A stretch of 64,000 nucleotides of DNA from Sporofaciens musculi (GCF_009830285.1 NZ_WUQX01000001.1:4092501-4156500); one strand, 5' to 3'. Counted from the first letter of the stretch, positions 1 to 9,266 are shown. Translations and numbers: made by a program. The notes: a model not told the origin generated them from the letters alone.

Positions 1-48
1 GTCCTTCACCCCAAAAGTATTATCACAGTCAAATATAATGTGCTTCAT
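1..48 (-). CDS. Start of a gene cut by the window edge, possibly nucleoside hydrolase-like
   Basis: On the minus strand an ATG at 46-48 opens a frame that reads MKHIIFDCDNTFGVKD and runs off the left edge. It begins 10 nt after the stop codon of the ABC ATPase gene. An AAAGGAA ribosome site sits just upstream, so it is very likely the next gene of the same operon. The DCDNT motif right at the N-terminus resembles the aspartate-rich start of inosine-uridine nucleoside hydrolases of Firmicutes (usual pattern DCDxxxxxDD). A HAD-type protein is also possible. Only 16 codons are visible, so the product name is a guess while the presence of a gene is fairly safe. Confidence 0.5.
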   Translation of the reverse strand, partial: MKHIIFDCDNTFGVKD

Positions 49-58
49 CTTATTCCTT

Positions 59-997
59 TCAGAAAACTCTAAATCCCACACGTTCTCCAACCTCAACTCC
101 CATCTCATCCAGTTCCTTACTCATCATCACACAATACACCATCCCCTGGGGAGTGCCAAGCCGAATCTCTACAGTCTCCCCCATGAACACAATCTCCTCC
201 ACAGTACAGTCATTCCCAGACGGCAGGATACGGATATCAAAAGGACGGACTCCGATTTCCCGTTCACCATCCCTGATATAATTCATCCTTCCAAAATACT
301 CAGCCACCTCTCGGTTTACCGGATGTCTAAAAATCTCCTGAGGCGTGTCATACTGTAGAATCCTCCCTTTGCTCATCAGCGCAATCCGGTCTGAAAACTT
401 AAGAGCCTCCTGCTTATCATGGGTCACAAGCACAGTGGTCAGCCCATTTTCACGGTGCAGCTTTCTCACCAGCTCGCCCATCTCCATGCGAAGCCTCATA
501 TCCAACCCCGAAAACGGCTCATCCAAGAGCAAAAGCCTCGGTTCTGCCGCAAGGGACCTGGCAAGAGCGACGCGCTGCATCTGTCCTCCGGACATCTCCC
601 GAATCCTCCGGTTTTCATATCCTGATAGCTGCACCTGCTTAAGAAGCCGTTTTACGGTTTCTTTCTGCCGTTCCTTGGGAACCTTCTTAATACTCAAGGG
701 AAATGCAATATTCTTCCCCGCCGTCATATGGGGAAACAGCCTCAAATCTTGAAACACAATCACAGTCCCCCGCTTTTCCGGCGAAATATTGTCCATAGCC
801 TTCCCGTTCATCTCAATACTTCCCGACTCCGTCTCCAGGAGCCCCGCTATGCTCTTAAGCAGCGTACTCTTTCCGCAGCCTGAAGCCCCCAGAAGCGACA
901 CGAACTCTCCGTCTCCAATCTCCATGCTAATCTCTTTTAGAACCCTGGTTCTGCCAAACGATACGCTCAATTCTCCAATCCTTACGCCCATATCCAC
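59..997 (-). CDS. ynjD: ABC transporter ATP-binding protein, YnjD-like
   Basis: This is the cytoplasmic ATPase of an importer; it hydrolyses ATP to drive the two permeases encoded just upstream. The canonical ABC motifs are all present: Walker A GASGCGKST (residues 37-45), a Q-loop near residue 83, signature MSGGQMQ (135-141), Walker B LLLLDEP (155-161) and an H-loop VTHD near 192. At 312 aa it is longer than a bare ATPase domain, and the C-terminal ~80 residues look like a TOBE-type regulatory domain, as in polyamine, iron or molybdate importers. It is the fourth gene of the SBP-permease-permease-ATPase set. YnjD is chosen because the partner binding protein resembles YnjB. The substrate is unknown. 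Confidence 0.9.
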   Translation of the reverse strand: MDMGVRIGELSVSFGRTRVLKEISMEIGDGEFVSLLGASGCGKSTLLKSIAGLLETESGSIEMNGKAMDNISPEKRGTVIVFQDLRLFPHMTAGKNIAFPLSIKKVPKERQKETVKRLLKQVQLSGYENRRIREMSGGQMQRVALARSLAAEPRLLLLDEPFSGLDMRLRMEMGELVRKLHRENGLTTVLVTHDKQEALKFSDRIALMSKGRILQYDTPQEIFRHPVNREVAEYFGRMNYIRDGEREIGVRPFDIRILPSGNDCTVEEIVFMGETVEIRLGTPQGMVYCVMMSKELDEMGVEVGERVGFRVF

Positions 998-1033
998 ACC
1001 TTCCTAAATACACGAAAACACTTCCATGCCAGT

Positions 1034-1846
1034 TTACGTATAAAATTCCGTATCTAAATTCCGGCTCCATCTGTCGGCAATCTTCTCAAATATCCCAAAT
1101 ACCGCCAGCGTGACCCCAAGGAATATCACACTGTACGCACATGCAATGTTCCTCTCCCCACTTAGCAGATAAGGCACCATCACCACCGTAAATGTCTTGA
1201 CCTGCCCTCCACCAATCAACAGCGTCAGAAAATACTGGCTGAATGACACAATATATGACATACTGAAGGCAGATAAAAGCACCGGAACCAGAAGCGGAAG
1301 CGTCACGCGCACAAACGCCTGCACCGCCGACGCCCCCAAAACCCTTGCCTGCTCCTCAAGCCTGTCCCCCACAGCCGCCGTTCCATCCATCATTAGGCGC
1401 ACCGCATACGGAAGGGAACAAATCAGATGGGAAACTGCCACACCCATTACTGTATTATTTAGTCCCATCTTAATGAATGTAATCTGGATTCCCATCGCAA
1501 ATACCGTTGCAGGGACCATAAAGGGAAGCACCGTCAGGAAATGGATCAGCCCCTTCCCGCGAAACTCATACAGTACCAACGCCCTGGCCGTAAGCGTACC
1601 AATGATCACCGACAACACGGCCACCACAGAAGAAATCATAATACTGGAAAGAAATATCCTTGTAAGCGTCCCGCCCTTTTGAAAGATTCCCGCAAGTGCA
1701 CGCATAGAAAACACCTGTGGAAACAAATCCGGCCATGCCCATCGCTCTGTAACCGTCCACAGCAGCATCACCACAACCGGCAGTATAATAGTAAATACAA
1801 AACATGACAAAACCATGTTTGTAACTGTAACCCTCTTTTTTCTCAC
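1034..1846 (-). CDS. ABC transporter permease (second YnjC-like half)
   Basis: A 270-aa inner-membrane permease with about six hydrophobic segments. The cytoplasmic EAA loop (EEQARVLGASAVQAFVRVTLP, in two adjacent pieces near residues 166-186) contacts the ATPase. It belongs to the BPD_transp_1/CysW-PotC type. It lies 20 nt downstream of a second permease gene. In E. coli the YnjC permease is one long protein, so here the two halves appear to be separate genes; that comparison is from memory. Together with the neighbouring permease it would form the translocation pore. Confidence 0.9.
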   Translation of the reverse strand: MRKKRVTVTNMVLSCFVFTIILPVVVMLLWTVTERWAWPDLFPQVFSMRALAGIFQKGGTLTRIFLSSIMISSVVAVLSVIIGTLTARALVLYEFRGKGLIHFLTVLPFMVPATVFAMGIQITFIKMGLNNTVMGVAVSHLICSLPYAVRLMMDGTAAVGDRLEEQARVLGASAVQAFVRVTLPLLVPVLLSAFSMSYIVSFSQYFLTLLIGGGQVKTFTVVMVPYLLSGERNIACAYSVIFLGVTLAVFGIFEKIADRWSRNLDTEFYT

Positions 1847-1866
1847 CTTTTTATCATCTCCAGCTC

Positions 1867-2736
1867 TTATTCTCTACTTGTAAGGTTTTTCAAATTTTTC
1901 CTCATCAGCACAAAATACACCCACGCACTGACCAGAGAAATCACAATAATCATCCCATTTAACGCCATCGCATAGGGTCTGTTTCTAAGGTCTGGATGCG
2001 TATACTGTATATACGCCTGCACAGGCAGAGCCTTCGGCGCCGTCGCCCCCAGGATAAACGGAAGTTCATAGGCCCCCAGCGCAAAGACAAAGATAATCAG
2101 AAACCCGCTGCATATGGTATGTAAACACAGGGGAAGGGTCACTCGAAAAAATGTCTGGAACCGGTTTGCCCCCAGATTCACTGACGCCTCCCCAAGTTTT
2201 CCATCAATATTCGCCATCAGCGCAATCACAAAATAAACGATAAACGGAATCTCCTTCCACAAGTACGCAAAGATAATCCCAAGCCCGTGTGAATCATAGA
2301 TAAGCATAGGAAATTCCTGCTGCTCGCCAATCATCCCCAGACGGTAGCAGACTCTTGCAAGAAGCCCGTTCTGCGAACAGATGTTAATCACAAAAAGCGC
2401 CACAACAACATGAGGGACTATAATTGGAAGCTGCACGATTCTCATCATTTTCCCTTTCGTCCTGCGGCTTAATACAAGCATTGCACATAGCCAAACCCCT
2501 GCCGCCGTGGACATAAGCGCCGAGGAAAATGCAAGCTTAAGACTGAAAAGCACAGATTTCAGCAAGTCCGGCTTTGTCAGAACTTCTCTATAGTACATAA
2601 GCGTCGGCTCAGTCAATCCAAAAGCCGGAATCATCCCAAGACTCTGGGTGATTCCGGTTACTAATCCAATTAGAAACAATATGGTCAATAGTATCTGAGG
2701 AACTAACAGTAGATAGGGCGTCAGCTTCCTTTTCAT
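1867..2736 (-). CDS. ABC transporter permease (first YnjC-like half)
   Basis: A 289-aa integral membrane permease with six predicted transmembrane stretches and an EAA-type loop (LGEASVNLGANRFQTFFRVTLP). Its start codon overlaps the stop codon of the binding-protein gene by one base (TAATG), a sign of translational coupling and fixed stoichiometry. It pairs with the downstream permease. The substrate cannot be read from the sequence; the family includes iron, polyamine and thiamine importers. Confidence 0.9.
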   Translation of the reverse strand: MKRKLTPYLLLVPQILLTILFLIGLVTGITQSLGMIPAFGLTEPTLMYYREVLTKPDLLKSVLFSLKLAFSSALMSTAAGVWLCAMLVLSRRTKGKMMRIVQLPIIVPHVVVALFVINICSQNGLLARVCYRLGMIGEQQEFPMLIYDSHGLGIIFAYLWKEIPFIVYFVIALMANIDGKLGEASVNLGANRFQTFFRVTLPLCLHTICSGFLIIFVFALGAYELPFILGATAPKALPVQAYIQYTHPDLRNRPYAMALNGMIIVISLVSAWVYFVLMRKNLKNLTSRE

Positions 2737-3977
2737 TATTTCCCCACTACCTCCTCCAACCAGATTTCCTCTATAATCGGCACAAGCTTAGCAGGCATCT
2801 CCGGAAGGCGCTTAGATAACAGCTCGTCCTGGGGAATATTTCCTTTTCCAAGTTCAACTTTGTCAAACGCCTCCTTCTGCTCATCCGACAGCTTATCATA
2901 GTCCACCACCGGAAGCACCTTCATGGTATCATAGCGGTCTGCCTGGATTTTTGGCGACATCATCTCATTGATTGCCACCATAGCCCCCGCCTTATTTCCA
3001 GAATTGGCCGCAATGGCCATAAAATTTGTATTTCCGATGGTTCCCTTGTCAAACTGGAAGGATTGGGTCGTCTCTGTATAAGTTCCGTCCTCAATCTTAA
3101 TCGAAGTGCCGAAGGCGTCATAGGTCATGTTAAGTACCAGCTCTCCGTCCGCAAACATATTGTCCATTGTAGTCGAGGAATCCGGAAATGTCTTTCCCTC
3201 GTTCCACAGGTATGGGTTTAACTGCCTCAGATACTCAAGCGCCGGCTCGATTGCCTCCTTCACCGTCTCCTTATTAGCCTCCATATCAAGGAACTGCTCA
3301 TAACCACAGATATCATAGATAACATTTCTCACAAATACACTTCCGGTAAAGTCCGGAAGCGCCGGATAGGTTACTTTTCCCTTATTATTTTCCGCGAACT
3401 CCTTAAGCTCATCCGTATTTTTCGGAAGGTCCGGCGTCACAGCTGTATCCGCAATCATAACCATCTGCGCCTTGCCGTAGGGCGCCTCATATCCCTCGAT
3501 TGGATACGCAAAATCCAGTGTTACATCCTCTGATTCTGTGTCAATGTATTCCTCAAAATTAGGAAGCTTCTCGACAAACGGGCCATACAGCATGTTATTT
3601 TCTTTGGCAGACTGGAAGTTTTCACCATTAATCCAGATCATGTCAATACTTCCGTCCTTCTCCCCTGCCTGAAGCTCGCCTAAGAGCTGGCTTAACACCT
3701 GGTCAATATCCATGGGGACACGCTCCATCGTAATATCATATTCCTCCTTCATGGCAGGCGCAAACACATCGTCCAGCCACTCATTGAGAAGCTCGTCCCC
3801 TCCCCATCCGTAGAAGGTTACCGTACTTCCCTTTGCCGCCTCCTTAAGCTCGTCAAAGGTCATATCCGACTCTTTTTTGCCGCCTGCCGTATCCTCCTTC
3901 TGACCATTATTACCACAGGCTGCAAGCCCGAACATCATAACTACTGTCATGAAACATGCAGCGATTCTTTTTTTCAT
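2736..3977 (-). CDS. ynjB: ABC transporter substrate-binding lipoprotein, YnjB-like
   Basis: A 413-aa extracytoplasmic solute-binding protein. The N-terminus has a signal peptide ending in a lipobox (FGLAACG), so it should be anchored to the outer face of the membrane. The mature part follows the YnjB family pattern: TFYGWGGDELLNEWLDDV near the start, DMIWINGENF in the first lobe, YPALPDFTGSVF in the middle and LNPYLWNEGKTFP later. These stretches are recognisably similar to E. coli YnjB, which acts with YnjC and YnjD and sits beside the rhodanese gene ynjE. Rhodanese genes are also linked here. The substrate of YnjBCD is not established, so the compound imported is unknown. Confidence 0.88.
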   Translation of the reverse strand: MKKRIAACFMTVVMMFGLAACGNNGQKEDTAGGKKESDMTFDELKEAAKGSTVTFYGWGGDELLNEWLDDVFAPAMKEEYDITMERVPMDIDQVLSQLLGELQAGEKDGSIDMIWINGENFQSAKENNMLYGPFVEKLPNFEEYIDTESEDVTLDFAYPIEGYEAPYGKAQMVMIADTAVTPDLPKNTDELKEFAENNKGKVTYPALPDFTGSVFVRNVIYDICGYEQFLDMEANKETVKEAIEPALEYLRQLNPYLWNEGKTFPDSSTTMDNMFADGELVLNMTYDAFGTSIKIEDGTYTETTQSFQFDKGTIGNTNFMAIAANSGNKAGAMVAINEMMSPKIQADRYDTMKVLPVVDYDKLSDEQKEAFDKVELGKGNIPQDELLSKRLPEMPAKLVPIIEEIWLEEVVGK

Positions 3978-4006
3978 CTTCTTTCTCCTTTTCTCTGATC
4001 CCTTTA

Positions 4007-4681
4007 TTACCTGACGTCTCTGTACAGCTTAGCTATCTTCTCAATCTCAACGCCTCTCCTGTACATTGCCCGCAGACGGTTCATTTTCCACATAACCTTA
4101 AGCCTTCCTCCCTCAGCAAATCTTCTGTCCGAGGTATAAATCCGCTTCTTCGCAATTCCAATCTTGACCCCCATCTCCTTAAGCGTAAGGGAAAACTGGT
4201 AATCCTCCATAATCGGCAGCTCTGGGAAACCTCCCATCTCAAAAAACAGCTTCCGCCTGATAAATATGCCCTGATCCCCGAACATGACCTTTCTGTCCTT
4301 AATCCTGTGGTTGGAAATAATCTGGCAGCATTTCATCCAGATATTTTTAGAATGAAATGCAATCCCAAAACATCCCACACGGTATTTCCTCATGACTGCC
4401 TCAATCTGCTCGATGGCATCCTTAGGAAGCTCACTGTCACAGTGGAGAAAAAACAAGACGCTTCCTGTGCTCTTTTCGGCTCCCAGGTTCATCTGCCATG
4501 CCCGCCCCTTCGGCCCCTTTATCACCGTATATTCTTTCGGTATCATGCCTAGCGTTCTGTCGGTACTTCCACCGTCCACGAATAAAATCTCCGCCTTCCC
4601 CTTCACCGGCTCAAGGGTATGAAGCAGCCGCCCTATGGTCTTTTCTTCATTATAAATCGGAATAATGATTGAAACCTTCAT
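4007..4681 (-). CDS. Family-2 glycosyltransferase (TIGR04283-type)
   Basis: A 224-aa GT-A fold glycosyltransferase. It starts with the nucleotide-sugar binding motif VSIIIPIYNEEKTIGRLL and carries FVDGGSTDRT and a DSELP segment where the metal-binding DxD-like acidic residues normally lie. Length and motif spacing match the small cytoplasmic TIGR04283 group, often called arsenosugar-type, which is commonly found beside DUF2064 proteins. That partner is present here as a domain of the upstream gene. The start codon directly abuts the upstream stop (TAAATG), so translation is probably coupled. The arsenosugar label is a family name only: no arsM or arsS gene is visible. Confidence 0.82.
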   Translation of the reverse strand: MKVSIIIPIYNEEKTIGRLLHTLEPVKGKAEILFVDGGSTDRTLGMIPKEYTVIKGPKGRAWQMNLGAEKSTGSVLFFLHCDSELPKDAIEQIEAVMRKYRVGCFGIAFHSKNIWMKCCQIISNHRIKDRKVMFGDQGIFIRRKLFFEMGGFPELPIMEDYQFSLTLKEMGVKIGIAKKRIYTSDRRFAEGGRLKVMWKMNRLRAMYRRGVEIEKIAKLYRDVR

Positions 4682-6886
4682 TTACAATAATTTTCTCCTT
4701 GCTCGATTCATAAATGGCTGTATCCCAAGGGGCACCTTCTCCTCAACCCCCAAAATCAAGGGCAGAATATGATAGGCTCCCTCCATGCCCTTTCTCCTGA
4801 AATTGCTGATACAGGAGGCGCAGTAGGTATACAGCTCATCATTGTATTTCATAGCCGACTCTGCCATTCCCTTTGAAAGCTCTGGTTCCTTCACACCTGC
4901 ACAGCCGCCAAGCCCGCAGCACTGTACCTTCCCAAAGGGCTCTGTCACCTCTCCTGCCAAGTATTGGAAAACCTCCTGAAACATCTCCTTCTTCTCTCTG
5001 TCTGGGCATGGATAGTAAATGGGAATTCTATCCTTTTTTACCATTTGTCCTTCGCCCAGTTCCTTAAGCTTCTGATAAATGGTCACCATGGGGATCTCAA
5101 GTCTGTCCTTAAGAAAATGATAACAGTTGGGACAAAGGACGATGAACTCCTCTACCCCCTGCTTTTTCAGACGGGAGTTAATCCTGTCAAGATTCTGATT
5201 AGAAGCACCCTTAAGCCCAAGCTCATAGACTGGTTTCCCACAGCAGTCATAGATTGTCCCTATGTCATATCTGCTCATAAGATGTTCCAGATATCCTGTG
5301 GTCTTTGGATAAAAGGCCGTGAAATTGCACCCTGGAAACAGGACTGACTTTTTCCTTCCCTTCCGGTAATTCGCGAACTTATACGGGCTTTTCTCCCACA
5401 GAAGACCTTTATAGGAGGCTCTGTCTGAGCGCATCTGCCGCATAAGCACCGCAATGCGGGCGCCGTCAATATCCTTCGGGCATACCGCCTTACACCTGCC
5501 GCATAAGAAACAGGAGTAAGCAAGCTCTGGTCGCCTGGCAAATCCTGCCAGATTAATTCCATATTTTTCAAGAAAATTGCAGCTCTTTGTACATGCACCA
5601 CAGTGAATACACCTGTCGGCGCCGTACCATGCCATCAAATCCTCCTTTGTATCAATATCTCTTAACATCTGCCCCGTAGAGACACGAAGCTCCGCTTCAA
5701 AAAGCTTACTGAGCGTATCCTCGAATACGGTATTCGTCCCATAATGAGGCACGTCCCAGATATCGTTTCTTGCGCTTTTCAATCCAATCAGATAATAGCC
5801 GCCGTCCTCGGTAGGATTTATTACAGCGTCACAACCCTGCAAATCCTGAAAAGACTGCCGGAAAATATCTGCGGTTATCTGCGGGATATCCGTTCCCACA
5901 AGCAGCACTCTCTCATACCCAAGCCCAAAGACTTCGTTAAACGCCTGAGACATTCTCTCTCCCAAGCCTTCTCCTTTCTGGGGATAAAAGCCTCTGGCGC
6001 CTTTGACTAACTTCTTGAGGCTGTCTGCCTTATCGGTATACTCTTGGGTATAATATACCAGCAGGTCAGCGTCCACTCCCTGACACGCCAAGGAAGCATT
6101 GCGGATAAATTCACTGTGCAGAGCCGCGCAGTCCTCCCCCGTCAAAAACGGCATCAGCCTCGTCTTTGTCTGCCCTGGAATGGGAACTCTGGTAAATAAA
6201 ATGATCGCGTCTTCCTTTTCATTTCCAAGAAATTTTCTCTGAATCAGAATTCCGGCTGCTGTAACCAGCGCTGCAAGAACTCCGGCAGTTAAAAAATATT
6301 TCCACTTATCCCCTTCTGCTGTAAGCCCTGCCGAACCGATCGTAAAAAAGGATACCCCTGGCAGCATAAAAATAAATGTAAATATGGAATATTTCCAAAA
6401 CCCGATATCTGTAATCCCATAAGCAAAATTCTGCAGATTATAGGGAAAAAGCGGAACCATCCTTGTAATCATAAGCACAATCATATCGCTTTTTCCGTCC
6501 TCTGAAAACAGCAGCCTTTTTAACAGCTTGTTTTTCTCAAGCATGGGCTTCACAGATTCCTTGAGGAAAAACCTTCCCACAAGGAACGCAAGCATAGCGC
6601 CGAGAGTCGTAGCAATCAGACACGCGAATATTCCCATAAACGGCCCAAAGAGTATGCCAGCAGCAACGGCAAAGGTAATTCCCGGCAAAGCCAGCACGAC
6701 ACAGCCAATAATAGTAAGAACAATATATATACAAAGAGCCCACAGAAAATTTTCTTCCACCGTCTTTTTCAGGAACATCAGGTTATCCGTATCCGACAGA
6801 TAATCCGACCAGCCGAAATAATGATTCAAGACCAGTATCAGTATGATAATTGCCGCAAATATTATTGTTTTGATATATTTTTTCAT
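4682..6886 (-). CDS. Three-domain fusion: TVP38 membrane domain, DUF2064 domain, Fe-S/CCG domain
   Basis: A 734-aa protein that joins three usually separate modules. Residues ~1-215 are a TVP38/TMEM64 (VTT, SNARE-associated) membrane domain with several transmembrane helices and a FGPFMG motif. Residues ~225-415 match DUF2064/TIGR04282, a nucleotidyl/glycosyltransferase-like fold (FTRVPIPGQTKTRL, VGTDIPQIT, NPTEDGGYYLIGL). Residues ~420-734 carry two 4Fe-4S ferredoxin motifs (CIHCGACTKSC, CFLCGRCKAVCP) and an HdrB/GlpC-like CCG region (FPGCNF, DCCGKP, CPNCYHF, QCCGLGGC). The frame is open throughout, so this is a real fusion. It overlaps the upstream gene by 4 nt. The role is unknown; a membrane-tethered redox-linked transferase would fit. 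Confidence 0.85.
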   Translation of the reverse strand: MKKYIKTIIFAAIIILILVLNHYFGWSDYLSDTDNLMFLKKTVEENFLWALCIYIVLTIIGCVVLALPGITFAVAAGILFGPFMGIFACLIATTLGAMLAFLVGRFFLKESVKPMLEKNKLLKRLLFSEDGKSDMIVLMITRMVPLFPYNLQNFAYGITDIGFWKYSIFTFIFMLPGVSFFTIGSAGLTAEGDKWKYFLTAGVLAALVTAAGILIQRKFLGNEKEDAIILFTRVPIPGQTKTRLMPFLTGEDCAALHSEFIRNASLACQGVDADLLVYYTQEYTDKADSLKKLVKGARGFYPQKGEGLGERMSQAFNEVFGLGYERVLLVGTDIPQITADIFRQSFQDLQGCDAVINPTEDGGYYLIGLKSARNDIWDVPHYGTNTVFEDTLSKLFEAELRVSTGQMLRDIDTKEDLMAWYGADRCIHCGACTKSCNFLEKYGINLAGFARRPELAYSCFLCGRCKAVCPKDIDGARIAVLMRQMRSDRASYKGLLWEKSPYKFANYRKGRKKSVLFPGCNFTAFYPKTTGYLEHLMSRYDIGTIYDCCGKPVYELGLKGASNQNLDRINSRLKKQGVEEFIVLCPNCYHFLKDRLEIPMVTIYQKLKELGEGQMVKKDRIPIYYPCPDREKKEMFQEVFQYLAGEVTEPFGKVQCCGLGGCAGVKEPELSKGMAESAMKYNDELYTYCASCISNFRRKGMEGAYHILPLILGVEEKVPLGIQPFMNRARRKLL

Positions 6887-7311
6887 AGCTTTCTGACCTT
6901 ACATAGCTTCATAGCAGTAAAAGTCTTTATCAACTGCACCACATTTGCCAGTCCAATCAACGGAAGCGCAAGATAATAGGCGCGGATTTTTTCCTGGGAA
7001 AAACAGAACGTAAATCCAAGGTAGAATACCGCAAGCACAACCGACACAATCACCATGTAAAAAACAATCTTCTTATATTGCTCTCTGTTCTTTCCATACA
7101 ATATCACAAGCAGTACTGCCAGTACCAGCACAACCGCCACCGCAGCATATCGCAGTATATCGATTGGTAATACTTGTTTTACTTTTGAAATCTTAAATAC
7201 AATCCAGCGATTCATCCCTAGCTTACGCTTCGCAAAATACTGGAGTACGTATGCCCCTGCAAGCAATGCCGCTATAAGCAAATCTGAGATGATATATAGT
7301 ATTTTTTTCAT
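6883..7311 (-). CDS. Small multi-pass membrane protein of unknown function
   Basis: The chosen ATG at 7311 has a GGAG ribosome site and gives a 142-aa protein beginning MKKILYIISDLLIAALLAG. An upstream in-frame start would add 26 residues that overlap stem-loops, so it is less likely. Four hydrophobic segments are visible (about residues 5-22, 45-65, 75-95, 105-125). It overlaps the start of the large fusion gene by 4 nt, so the two are probably translated together. No family is recognised. Position suggests an accessory subunit of the membrane/redox system encoded by this operon. Confidence 0.7.
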   Translation of the reverse strand: MKKILYIISDLLIAALLAGAYVLQYFAKRKLGMNRWIVFKISKVKQVLPIDILRYAAVAVVLVLAVLLVILYGKNREQYKKIVFYMVIVSVVLAVFYLGFTFCFSQEKIRAYYLALPLIGLANVVQLIKTFTAMKLCKVRKL

Positions 7312-7341
7312 AGATTCTCCAATACCTCTATATAAAACTAA

Positions 7342-7386
7342 TAGTGTTCTTAGCACACTAGGGGCATGCTTAAAAAGACATGCCCC
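7342..7386 (-). terminator. Intercistronic double stem-loop
   Basis: On the minus strand an 8-bp stem GGGGCATG/CATGCCCC (7361-7386) is followed by a second 6-bp stem TAGTGT/ACACTA (7342-7360) and then the T-rich stretch TTAGTTTTATA. It lies between the rhodanese gene and the small membrane-protein gene. The T-run is weak, so this is more likely a partial terminator or an mRNA-processing/stability element than a full operon end. Confidence 0.4.
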
Positions 7387-7407
7387 CAATTTTACATCCC
7401 TGTTTGA

Positions 7408-8544
7408 TTAATCTGCCGCCGCCTTATCAGTCGGAAGCTCACCTACCGTAGTATGCTCGCAGTCGTCGCTTGCCGGATCTCCTACCTGAACCGGATAATC
7501 GGACTTCATCTGCCACTCATACCAGCCGCCGTCATAGACGGAAATATCATCATATCCATTTTCATAAAGTACTAAGAACGGAACCGTAGCGCGCCAGCCT
7601 GTGCCGCAGTAGAAGGAAAGATGGTTGTCCAGCGTAAAGTCACAGTCTTCCCATACCTTCTTAAATCCCTCTAAATCCTTGACTACTCCGTCTGCATCCG
7701 TAAAATCAGCAACATCGAACGCAGTCTTGGCGCCTTTGCCCCATACCGCGCCTTCCGGCTCGCCGCCTCTTTCAATATAATTATACCCGCTTGTCTTTCC
7801 AAGCCACTCGTCTTCACTTCGGATACTTACCAGCTTAAAGTTGTCGTCATTCTCAAGCCTGTCCTTCGCATTCTCAATGGATACCCAGAATTCCGGATGT
7901 GCCGGAACTGTGGTTCCAAAGCTGTCTGCCTTTGTTCCTTCATTGACATCCGTTTCCAAATCATATCCAGCCTTCTCCCACGCGTTCAGGCCGCCGTTCA
8001 AAATCTTAACATCCTCAACACCTGCCCAGAGATAAGCATACGCTACACGGCCCACGCCTGAAACATCCTCGCCGTACAGGATTACCTTGGTATCCTTGGT
8101 AATACCGTGGGAAAGCATATAGGTCTCAACCTCCTCTGGGGTCAGAAGATTATATGGCTTCTCCTCTGTGCCTTCCGCATCCTCCACCTCTGTATCCCCT
8201 ACAAGGATTGCACCTGGAATATGTCCCTTTTTATAGGACTCGCTGTCATCCAGTTCGCCAGTGTAAGTGACTTCTGCAATCACCGCATCCTCATAGCCTG
8301 CCTGATTTCCGTCAATGGCGCTTTTCACCCACTCTGGCGTAACATAAACCGTTCTCTGCTCTACTGGCTCTACATCCGCCGTATCTTCTGTCTCACCGTC
8401 TGAGGAGTCTGTATCCTCCTTCTGCTCATCCGCAGTATTCTCCTGAGTTTTGTCTGTGGCATCATCTGAGCCAGAGCCACACCCCACAGCAAGAGTCGCT
8501 ACTACCGCCATGCTTAATAATACACTCAATAATCTCTTTTTCAT
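7408..8544 (-). CDS. Rhodanese (thiosulfate sulfurtransferase) lipoprotein, YnjE-like
   Basis: A 378-aa exported sulfurtransferase. It has a signal peptide with lipobox (TLAVGCG), then an acidic Ser/Thr/Asp/Glu-rich linker to about residue 65, then two rhodanese domains. The first domain lacks an obvious catalytic Cys. The second carries the active-site loop CGTGWR near residue 316, with the Cys, Gly and Arg arrangement of thiosulfate or mercaptopyruvate sulfurtransferases. The enzyme should face outside the membrane. The E. coli ynjBCD genes are also followed by a multi-domain rhodanese (YnjE), which supports the shared-locus idea. It overlaps the upstream TVP38 gene by 4 nt (ATGA). Confidence 0.88.
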   Translation of the reverse strand: MKKRLLSVLLSMAVVATLAVGCGSGSDDATDKTQENTADEQKEDTDSSDGETEDTADVEPVEQRTVYVTPEWVKSAIDGNQAGYEDAVIAEVTYTGELDDSESYKKGHIPGAILVGDTEVEDAEGTEEKPYNLLTPEEVETYMLSHGITKDTKVILYGEDVSGVGRVAYAYLWAGVEDVKILNGGLNAWEKAGYDLETDVNEGTKADSFGTTVPAHPEFWVSIENAKDRLENDDNFKLVSIRSEDEWLGKTSGYNYIERGGEPEGAVWGKGAKTAFDVADFTDADGVVKDLEGFKKVWEDCDFTLDNHLSFYCGTGWRATVPFLVLYENGYDDISVYDGGWYEWQMKSDYPVQVGDPASDDCEHTTVGELPTDKAAAD

Positions 8545-9266
8545 TTTGAAATATCCTCCTTTTTCTTCTGCCGTTCCACATAAAGCTGTCTAAAAAGCAC
8601 AATCAATGCAGACAGGGCAAACAGTATCAAAAGGGCTGTCACAAACATCTGCGCGCCTCCGGTCAGCATACCGCCCACATACGAGTAAATAATCGTTGCA
8701 GGTAGCTGCCCGATTCCCGTGGCTACAAAAAAACTCCAGAATGACATAGAGGTAAGTCCCGCCGCATAGCTTACGATATCAAAAGAAATAAACGGAAGCA
8801 GCCTTGCAATCAGAATACTTAACCTCCCATGCTTTTCAAAGAAAATATCTATCTGTTTAAGCCCTGCCTTACTGGTAATCTTTTCCACCACGTCACGGCC
8901 TAAAATCCTTGCAATGTAGAAACAGACCGTCGCCCCTGCCATTGCGCTTGACCATGAAAGGATTGCCCCCTGCCACCATCCAAAAAGATTAGCATTGGCA
9001 AAAGTCAAGAGAAAGGCGGGAAGAGGCGCCGCGATCGACTGTAAGATCATCAGCGCAAACGATACTGCCGCCGCATAAGCGCCGTAGGATTCCACAAATT
9101 TCCGCACCACCGTAAAATCACCGCTGCTAAACATTCGCGCAATCTCATTGTACAGGCTGTGCACAGAGGGAACCCACATATACGCCAGTATTGCAGCAGC
9201 AAACAGCAATATTATTACTGCTTTCCCTATCCAGTTCTTTTTTTTCTGCTCTGTTTTCTTATCCAT
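8541..9266 (-). CDS. TVP38/TMEM64 family (VTT domain) membrane protein
   Basis: A 241-aa integral membrane protein with the SNARE-associated/VTT domain. It has a short charged N-terminus, a first transmembrane helix near residues 13-31, the LPAFLLTFANANLFG motif near 78-92, a GATVCFYIARILGRD stretch, and the conserved ARLLPFISFDIVSYAAGLTSM segment. E. coli YdjX and YdjZ belong to the same family and neighbour ynjBCD. Family members are proposed lipid scramblases or transporters; the exact substrate is unknown. It overlaps the rhodanese gene by 4 nt. Confidence 0.88.
   Translation of the reverse strand: MDKKTEQKKKNWIGKAVIILLFAAAILAYMWVPSVHSLYNEIARMFSSGDFTVVRKFVESYGAYAAAVSFALMILQSIAAPLPAFLLTFANANLFGWWQGAILSWSSAMAGATVCFYIARILGRDVVEKITSKAGLKQIDIFFEKHGRLSILIARLLPFISFDIVSYAAGLTSMSFWSFFVATGIGQLPATIIYSYVGGMLTGGAQMFVTALLILFALSALIVLFRQLYVERQKKKEDISK

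Noticed and set aside
4007..6886. Arsenosugar biosynthesis cluster
   Set aside because: The glycosyltransferase and DUF2064 families carry that name, but no arsenic methyltransferase or radical-SAM ArsS gene is visible, so the pathway name is not supported.
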